Part shown: piece after piece, positions 55,916-64,000 of the stretch
Numbering within the stretch: position 1 is the stretch's first letter
Layout of the letters: each line of letters opens with the position of its first letter
From: Gavia stellata
Lineage: Eukaryota > Chordata > Aves > Gaviiformes > Gaviidae
Direction: 5' to 3'
Length of the DNA: 64,000 nucleotides
Assembly: GCF_030936135.1 (NCBI RefSeq)
Contig: NC_082600.1
Location: 4,154,001 to 4,218,000, forward strand
The notes under the pieces: model-generated
Told to the model about the DNA's origin: nothing
Database searches by the model: none
The model's input: only the letters and a program-made list of their open reading frames with translations
Made by a program: the position numbers and the translations under genes

Positions 55916-57725
55916 ATTATTACTACGTACACATCATCATGCTAAACTCCGTCCCTGCACCCAACAGTTAGTTTCACCGCACAACTTTTTGACCATTTCT
56001 AGCAATAAATACCTAGCGTATGAATCCAGACAGCTATTCGCATTCCCATTTATCACAGCCAGCTTACCTCATGAAGAAAAAATCTGCTGGGACAACCAGG
56101 GTCATGCGCAAGGGACAACATGCAGCACAGCCTAAAATGAGGAGTTCCCCTGGTATTTTGCTAGCAAGGTTTATACTCTGATGTTTATTTATGGTGCATT
56201 AGCAACTGATACAGCCTCTCAGCTGAAACCATTCAGAGAGGCCAAGAGAAGGGCTCTGGGCCAAGCTCGGCTCCTGAAAGCAATCTGTTGGAGACGGCCC
56301 AAAGCTTGACCATCTGATTTCAAAGCGACTTTTTATAGTCCCTCAGTTGTTCATGACGCTATCGTCGGATTACAAAGGATACGGGTAAATTTTCGGCAGC
56401 TGCTTCGAAACGGCGCATGGCCGTGGGGCATGGCAAAGGCATCCTTGCGATGCCGGAGCATCCCTGCTCCCCTGCAGCAGAGCACATTTCCCATTGATAA
56501 GCCGCAAATTTCTCCGGAACGGCGGTCCGCTGGACATACCATCGTCTCCGAGACTTTGCAAACCCACTGAAGCCAACTGAGAGTTGCAGGAGTAATTAAA
56601 AATAACACCCACCATGCTAAAAAGCAGAGAGCAGAAAAGCAGCAGGAGCGCGACGGTGTTTTTATTTCCCACCCCAGAATCAGAGAAAAAGCGAGAAGCA
56701 ACTTCGTGCATTTTCCGGCTGCACGTTTCAGTCTTTCAGTAAACGGCTGGTGAAAAAAATGTTTGCGCTGCTTATGATTAATAAGTAAGTGTAGAAAGGG
56801 TCTTAAAGCGTGTTTTGAACAGAGCTGGGCTTGGCAAACGCGGTGTTTAGTTACTGTAGCTAAAGCAGAGCCTATCCCAGGGTGTAAGGGCTTGCAGATG
56901 GTAGGACTCCAGTTAATTGGAAACTGGGACAAGGAACTGCTCCAGAACCCCAGCCCCTGTCTTCTGGCAATAAGAGCAAAAGCAAGATCTTTGAAGTATC
57001 CAAGTGGTGCAAAAAAATTAAAGTCCTTTCTATGGGTTTGGGCTTTTGACTAAGTCCCACTGCACCCAGAGGAGCCCATTTGCTGGAGTTGTTCAGCTGG
57101 GGTGAAACATCTCCCCAGGGTTTGACTTCAGCCCCAAATTCCCACTCGAAACCCTCCGTTAACTATTTCATCCACGTTTGCCAGCTGAAGCCAAGCTGCT
57201 CCTGCCAAAGGTCACTTGGAAGGAAAAAGGGTCAGTGAAATGTGGGTGGACCAGGAGAAGTGACCTTCTGAACAAGGCTAATGTGTTGACTCTTCAATTG
57301 ATGCGTTGGTGGGGGCCGTGTTTGCTTTAAAAGAGACTGCTTGTCTGTACACAAGAGACAGATGGCACTGGCAACGTTTAGTAGAATTTACTGTAAATGA
57401 TCCTTTTAGCATTTTATTTCTATTTATTGTGTAAGCGTGTGAAAACACAGCTATCCAGCCTCTGACCGAGCGTCCCCAGCCTCGCTGGTGACAGCCAGCA
57501 GAAACCATCTGCGATGATATGCCAGCGTGCTCTGTACGGAGGGGAGAGCGCTAACCAAAATCTGGTGCAAAAACATTTTTCAGCTGAATTCGAGCATGAA
57601 CCGTTTGTATTTTGACATCTCCTCCAGCCCACACTGGACCAGCTGCAGCTGCGGCTGAGCCCTACCGTTGCTGCAGCTCCATGTCCACGTCCCAGCAGAA
57701 GGGCTTCGTCAAACAACTACTGCCC

Positions 57726-57886
57726 GAGAGGTGGTGGGAGATGCCCCATCCCTGGAAACATTCAATGTTGGGTTGGACGGGGCTCTGAGCAACCTGGTCT
57801 GGTTGAAGATGTCCCTGCTCGCTGCAGGGGGGTTGGACTAGATGGCCTTTAAAGGTCCCTTCCAACCCAAACCTTTCTATGATTTT
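57726..57886 (+). mobile_element. CR1 LINE 3' fragment (different subfamily)
   Basis: GAGGTGGTGGGAGATGCCCC, then GGTTGGACTAGATGGCCTTT and AAAGGTCCCTTCCAACCCAA near the end: the CR1 3' region of the AACCCAAAC-type subfamily. Antisense to FERMT2. Confidence 0.92.
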
Positions 57887-58398
57887 TATCAAGTGAGGGA
57901 AATGCCCTTTGGCGAGAGGAACACACATATATGCATTTCATAGGTGGCATTTCAAAAATGTGACCGAGAAGGCGGCTTTCAACCTCCAAGAAGAATTTTT
58001 CCAACGGTTGGATGAAGCCATTTTACTCCCTACAGCATCTTCTTTTCCATCTGCCTGCAAAAGCCTACTTGTGCCTGTGCTGTGTCCCGCTGAAGATAAA
58101 TCCATGGCCTTTTCTTCCCCGTGAAATCCCTCGTTTCTCGTCCAGCCCCTGCACATCTCACCCAGGCCAGCTGTGCCCATTTATCTCTCACCCAGCGACG
58201 AACAGCAGAGCTGGGATGAAACCCTCCTTCACAGGACACGGCACCGACTGCACCCAGAAAACCGGCTCTCAAGAAAAATATCCACCTTGCAGGGTGTAAA
58301 AGTCACAATTTATGCTCTTTTGCATTGAATCCACCAAGTAAATCTTGCAGCTGCTCCATCTTTAGCCACGATAGTGTATCGTGATGGGAAAGCAGTTG

Positions 58399-58452
58399 TT
58401 GGTTGGACTTGATGATCTTACAGGTCTTTTCCAACCGTACTGATTCTGTGGT
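58399..58452 (+). mobile_element. CR1 LINE 3' fragment (short, diverged)
   Basis: TTGGTTGGACTTGATGATCT and GGTCTTTTCCAACC, then a worn TGATTCTGTG end. Only about 54 bp remain. Confidence 0.82.
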
Positions 58453-61400
58453 CAGAGACGGGACCGAAATCCATGTGTCTTGGCGTGGAAGAAGGGGTGA
58501 CTTTGCTGCTTTGTACCCATCCAAGATGTGGGGTCCCCAGACCCCACCAAGCAGCACGCCAAGCGGTCGGGGGACACACAGTGACGATTTCGGTGCTCCG
58601 AGGGATGGGCTCTCACTCCCACGAGATTTGTGGTTTTCTTGCATCACCTACATAGGCAACACGGCATCCTCGACTGGAAGCGCTGTCTGAGTATGTACCG
58701 AAAATTTAAAATTATGGGAAATCACACCAGTTTCAATATTCAGTTTTGATATATAAGAAAAATGAATTCTCCAAAGAAGCTCTTAGCATCCATTTCTCCA
58801 CCTGATTTCTGGCTCCCCTAAAAGAGAGAGCTGGTTTGCCTGGCTAACTCTTGAAGCATAAAAACTCTGTAATTTTACTTGTAGCACAGCATTTAGGGGA
58901 AATCCTCTCTTTAATGCTGATCCAGTTACCCTCTGTTAGGAAAAGTGTTTTGAAGTGGGATATTTCTGCACTGGATTACCGCTGTCTCAAAGCAATGACT
59001 CATAAAAATTACAGCCTTTGCGCATCGACATGACGATTCTTAGAAAAACGAGACCTCAAACCCCATTTCTCTCCCATTTCAGACTTTTAAAAAAATAAAA
59101 CGTATTTTTCTTTGGAATGAGTGAATTCTATGGACTGCAACTCCTGAATTTACAGGATTCCTAAGTTTACAGAATTAAGTATCTGACTTATCGTCAACAT
59201 AAATTCACTTGAGATAAAGTTCTGCAAAACAGACCAAAGGCAAAAAAAAAAAAAAGACTTATATAACTTTTGAAGTGCCTGGAGATAAGACCGTGGCTGT
59301 ACCGGACGCTGGGCTGTATCTGATGCTGGAGTAAGTCCTCCCCCCCCCAAACAGTTTACTAGGTTTGTACACCCGCCTACATTCAGAACATTTTATTATA
59401 GGTTCTTCAGCTGCCTGGTTGCTTAAATATTTATTTGGGTAAAAGCCACATTCTCCACTTGCCGCCCTGGGCCGTGCAGCTATGTCAGGACATCCCGCAA
59501 AGCCTCCTGAGATGCCCAACGAGTGCCCCAGGCGCAGACCAAACTGGGGCTGACCCCGGCAGGGGCTTTGCCAGAGCCTTCCCAAATTCAGCGTGGACAA
59601 CCCAAGTGCCTGTTGACTTACTGACTTGCCGCTGGAGTAACGATCTGCAAAACCACCCAAAAAATGAGGTCAGTGGGGTTTGGAGCGGTGCAACCGCTGC
59701 TCGCAAACGCCGTCTGCGTAAGTGGTACCGAGACCTGAAATTAGGCAGCATCGGCCGGGAGGGACCCAGGAGGAGGAGGAGGGAGCCAAGCGTTATTGCA
59801 AGGCTAATAAAAAGGGCCGTCGAAGAGACAGAGTCAACAAACGCTGAATGTTTGGATGGTTTTTCCCGCAAGTGGGACAAAATCCCCAGACTGCAGTTAT
59901 CCAGATGCTTCTCAGAGCGCAGACAGCACTTCGAGCCTTGCCCCTGAAGTGTCTGAACTGCAGCTAAAGTCAAATTAAACTCAATTAAATTAAGCGCCAC
60001 AAACAAGAGAATAAATCCACTTACACCCTCTGCATTGGACCATGAAGAGCAATCAGAATAATCTTAAGGAAGGCGGTGGCATTTGCCAGCATCTCCTAAT
60101 GTCTTCAGGATGAAAGTCTATTTAAAGGGTCGCTGTCAACAGCAGAGTAAGGATGAAAAAATTCACTGACTCACGCGGTGACATACAACCTGACGCTACT
60201 CAACAGGCAGAACAGGGACCAGGGTGGGGAGGGGGGAGAAAGGGGAATATTTTTTTTCCATTTCAGTCACTTTGCAGTTAAATCTCATTATTTCCCTTAC
60301 AGTCCTGTTTCTGGTGTTCGCCTGGATCCTGCACAACAGCTGCAGATGAATATAGGCAAGCAATAAAAGAGGAAAAATAGCGAAATGAAGAAGTTGGCAG
60401 TGGTACACTTGGGCCTCGCGATTTAAAAAGCTGAGTACATTGCAATTTGGCCGACTCTCTAAATGGTAAGATTTCCTTCCACACCCATCCCCTAGACATA
60501 TTTAGAAATAGCTGCGCTACTGCCAAACCTCTCTGCTCGTGGCAGCAAAAGGCAGCAAACCCTTCCTCGGTGCTTCACCGCCTCTGTCTCCGCGCCGGTA
60601 CACGAACGCCGACTCCAAGCATCTTCGCGGTGCTGCTGAGCATCCGGAGACTGTATCACGAGATGTTGATGTCACCCCCCAAATATCCCCCCCGAGATGT
60701 TCACATGCATCTACCAGGACTTTGTTTCAGCCCCACTATTTTAGGAAAAACGCTACTTTATTTTCCAGTGGGGCGTGAAGGAAGAAAAAAGGGTTTAAAG
60801 AGGTTTGCAATGGGGGTTTGCAGTGGCAAGGAGTAACTCCAGACAGCTTTGCCTCCTGGAAAGCAACCATGCCGAGGCTGCGGATCCGCGTGCTAACGGG
60901 CACGGGCAGAGCCCTGGGAACGCTGCGCATCTCGGAGTACCAAAGAGTTTCAGTTTTGCAAAAAAAAAAATCAACCCAGCAGCTTTTAATAGAAGGTTTT
61001 TTGGCAACGGAGGGCGTGGAAATATTACAAATACTTCAGAAGTCAGAGGACGTTCTGTACTGGAGCGGAGACCATTTATAAAGGAAAAAAAAAAAGGTAG
61101 GGTCATATTCGGCGTCTAGACTGCTGGACGGTGTCGCCTTGCTCGGGCCGGCCTTGCATCACGCCGCTCCCAAATGCCACCGTCACCTCGTCTCGGGTTG
61201 CTTTCGGTGGCGGGAGGCTGAAGCAAGGAAGACGGGCTATCGCCTTCCCATCAGTCACACTGCCTGGGGCACCTGGTTATTTTGGGGCAGGGAGAGGTGA
61301 GGGTAAGCATTCCATCACCCTCACGGGACTCTCGGCATCCCATCCCTCCTCCCTCGGCCCCACAAGCTCCCTGGGATGGGACCACCCTTACCCTATGCAA

Positions 61401-62170
61401 GCGGGGTCCCATTTTCCCGGCGTCCCTCGCCCCCGGGGAGCTGGGGACCGGAGCGAGACGGGATGCGGGCATGGAAACTGCCGCTGCTCGACACAGGATG
61501 CTCTGCAGACTTCGTTTTCCAAAACAGGTGATTAATTCCCACGAAATTCTTTGAGGATTACGAGGCAGGAGCTGGGTGTGATGCCCTACCAGCCTCTGGG
61601 GGAAAAATAAAAAGACCCGAAGGGAATTTCTTCATCTTGCACAGCCTCAGGGCGGGTAAGGGAGGGAGTAGTCATGAATTTGGGAGAGCTTCCTCCCAGA
61701 GCTGCCTCCTCCCAGCTCCAGCACCACATCCTCCTCCCGGCGCTCCCAGCTCCCACCAGCACCAACTGGAATGATCCCTGCTCCCCTGCTCAGGCTGGAG
61801 GGCAGCGTAGGTCCCAAATCTTCACAGCCAGAAGCAGAGGAGAAGGATGCAAGCTTCTACCCCATCACAGCATCTCCCCTCTCCCTGCGGCTCTGCAACA
61901 CACGCCGTTTCCCCCCGAGAAGCAGCATCGCCGGGGCAGGAAACGCCGAGGCATGGGAAAAAACCTTCACACTTGCATCTCGCTGTTTGTTTTTCCTCTC
62001 CCACGTGCCCACACAGCAGCAACGGATCCTGCCTGGAGTCCCTTACTGCTCCCAGGACACATGGAAAAAAAATACAGGCAGCAGCAGGAGAAAGGGGATG
62101 CTGTAAAAAAGCAGCTTAAGGGTGTGAGCAGATGCAAGGCGTCCGCTGTCCTGGAACCAAATGAAGCCGC

Positions 62171-62306
62171 TGTGGAGGAAAAGAGGATTTTTCCGCTCGT
62201 GGGATGACGGGTTAGCGGGAGCTCTGCAATGCAACTGTTGTGGAGGAGAAGAGGATTTTTCTGCTTGTTATGCAGGATGAGGGGTTAGTGGGAGCTCTGC
62301 AATGCA
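62171..62306. repeat. 68-bp tandem duplication
   Basis: Copy 1 at 62171-62238 and copy 2 at 62239-62306 both start TGTGGAGGA and contain AAGAGGATTTTTC and GGGAGCTCTGCAATGCA. Copies differ by several substitutions and compensating indels. Confidence 0.85.
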
Positions 62307-64000
62307 GCCACATCTCCTGTCTCCCCAAATCCCACTTTCCAATGAGGATATTCCCACCCTCGTCAATAAAGTGTTGACGGCAGCCCCATCAAATTGCATT
62401 TGTCTATTTGATGGGCTGTCTGCTGGGCAGAAATACCTCCCCAGCGGGACGACGAGAGGAGGGGGGCACGCAGGAGCCCCGCAGGCAGCACCCCATCCCA
62501 ACCTCTGCCGGTCAGGCAGGCAGCACAAACCCCTGCCGCTCCAAAAAAAAAAAGAAAAAAATTTAAAAAATGAAGTTTTACTTTCTCTTTCTCTGGTCTT
62601 TAATTGCAGATCAAAGCTGGCCCTTCAGGCCAGCACCGCCTGCCAGCAGCTGCTCCCGGGAAGGTTTCCAGGCCACCCTTCGGTGAGGGCTGCCCATCCC
62701 ATCCACCGCCCCGCTCCTCTCCTCCTGCCTTCTCCTGCCTGCTCCTACCCCAGGCAGGGTCAATCCGTGCCCTTAACCCTCCCGCTGGATTGCTGTGGGA
62801 ATTGAGGGGCTGCAATCCAGCAACTGGGAATGAGATCGGGTTTTTTTCCGGCTTCGCACGACCTCCGAGAAAGCGAGGGATGTGCGAGTGGCTCCAGCAT
62901 CTTCTCACAGCCACCTCCGGGCTGTCCCCCGGGAGCCGCAGCCCGGCCGGCGGCGAGGGCTGCCCTTTGCAATAACTTCACTCTGCACGAGAACAGAGGT
63001 TTTTCTTTACAAAGCGACCACACACCGCAACGGTGACACCTCTGGGTACCATTTAAAGGGAATATAAGAAAAGGCACAACCCTAAATAACTCACCCAAGT
63101 GTGCTCCTGCTTGCATATACAGGCAACCAGCTACAGTCCCGGCAACATGAGAAATTACTTACATTACTCATTAATCATGCCATATGCTAAAATTACTGAA
63201 GTGAGTAATTAAATGCTCTGGGGCAAACACTTATAGCCAAAATACGAGCAACTCGCAAGCACAGCTCGCTCTGCTGGCCATCGGCCCAGGCCACACTGGA
63301 CCCTAACTTTAGAAATCAAGGGATTTCCGGAGACAAGAGCTGTGCTGGTAGAACAGGGACTACTTCTTTCCCCTTCTACCTTGAAATATCTACTCAGTTT
63401 TCCTTGGGGAGACAATTTAATTAATATGGGGTATGAGTGCTCTCTGCAGCCAACCTGTGCAGAGATGCTGCGGAGGGCAGGAGAAGGTAACGGAGAAAAA
63501 TGCGGCAGCATAAACACTAACCTGGGGGGGGGGTGGAAAGAGGGAAACAGGAGGATTGGGAAAGTGTTATAGCACGGTCTGCAAGACCCCAAGAGAGGGT
63601 TGGGTTGGAGAAAAAGGAAAATGCACGCTCCCCAAGCTGGGATGACCCCACCACCCTACAGCCACTCTAATTTTTGGCAAGCCGCGTCGGGCACCGAGGT
63701 GCGGGCAGATATCCCCCACGCCTTCCAGGAATGAAACACCCTGTGCAAATTCAGTGTGACAGCCCCGGGATGATTTTGCACGCCAGAAAGCAGCGGCCCC
63801 TCTCGCCCAGCAAGCGCGTGACCTCCCGGCCGAGATTAGTTCCTGCCTCCATCGTCAGTGCTCGGCTCCGGGACCCCGCGCTTGAGGACGTGTCTGACCC
63901 ACGGCGCAACACCAAGGTCACACACAGAGGAAGAAAGGACAGGCGGTGACCGAGATTTGCATGGAGTGCTTTGGTGTTTGCCTCAAGTAGCTCTTGATTC

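Larger units (their letters stand above)
53763..64000 (-). other. FERMT2: FERMT2 intron 3 (to the window edge)
   Basis: More than 10 kb with no sign of FERMT2 exon 3 (which should encode the F0/F1 residues ending about 130). Contains two plus-strand CR1 fragments, an AT-rich stretch at 55796-55915, a perfect hairpin at 55716-55742, and a 68-bp tandem duplication at 62171-62306. Confidence 0.75.

Noticed and set aside
59435-60006. Overlapping 170-codon frames on both strands in FERMT2 intron 3
   Set aside because: No family match, no supporting splice sites in a consistent frame, and expected by chance at this length.
53763-64000. Search for FERMT2 exon 3 or the start codon
   Set aside because: No frame with the expected F0/F1 Trp-rich residues was found on the minus strand, so the 5' exons lie outside the window.
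1-64000. CRISPR arrays, bacterial operons, prophage, tRNA or rRNA genes
   Set aside because: All coding is in spliced vertebrate exons. The only direct repeats are micro- and minisatellites and CR1, and no tRNA cloverleaf or rRNA segment was recognised.

Overview
The window is nuclear DNA of a vertebrate, almost certainly a bird. Three multi-exon protein genes with GT-AG introns can be read end to end. The interspersed repeats are CR1 LINE fragments with the avian 3' end, and no mammalian SINE is visible. The gene order STYX (+), GNPNAT1 (-), FERMT2 (-) is, from memory, the human 14q22 order, so the region is conserved-synteny euchromatin. Base composition shifts along the window: roughly 1-17700 is AT-rich, 17760-19070 is a CpG island, and about 20000-33200 is GC-rich.

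Layout. 1-7102 holds the last nine coding exons of STYX, a catalytically dead dual-specificity phosphatase; its first about 30 codons lie upstream of the window. 7103-11634 is STYX 3'UTR and convergent intergenic DNA. 11635-18590 holds the whole of GNPNAT1 on the minus strand: five coding exons, a non-coding first exon in the CpG island, and a large intron 1 carrying a 33-bp minisatellite. The island also looks divergent: a YY1-type AAGATGGCGG motif at 18817-18828 points right, about 230 bp from the GNPNAT1 start, and may drive an undescribed transcript. 18983-33209 is about 14 kb without a recognisable gene; its main landmark is a TCCA tetranucleotide array with a 64-bp higher-order repeat. 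From 33210 to the right edge lies FERMT2 (kindlin-2) on the minus strand: 3'UTR, the last exon, and twelve constitutive coding exons (4-15 by human numbering). These encode residues equivalent to 132-680. The start codon and exons 1-3 lie beyond position 64000.

Most interesting are two very short in-frame exon candidates inside FERMT2 introns. One is 21 nt (36983-37003, adding PGYVRDL after residue 534 in F2). The other is 33 nt (49449-49481, adding 11 residues in the F1 loop just after the polylysine segment). Both have clean AG and GT borders, pyrimidine-rich upstream tracts, no stop codon and exact phase match to their flanking exons. They would make four kindlin-2 isoforms that differ near membrane- and partner-binding surfaces.

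The three genes are not one pathway. STYX binds and restrains ERK and F-box signalling, GNPNAT1 makes GlcNAc-6-phosphate for UDP-GlcNAc, and kindlin-2 activates integrins at focal adhesions. They are neighbours by synteny, not an operon. All assignments come from reading translations and splice sites by eye; no database search was run.
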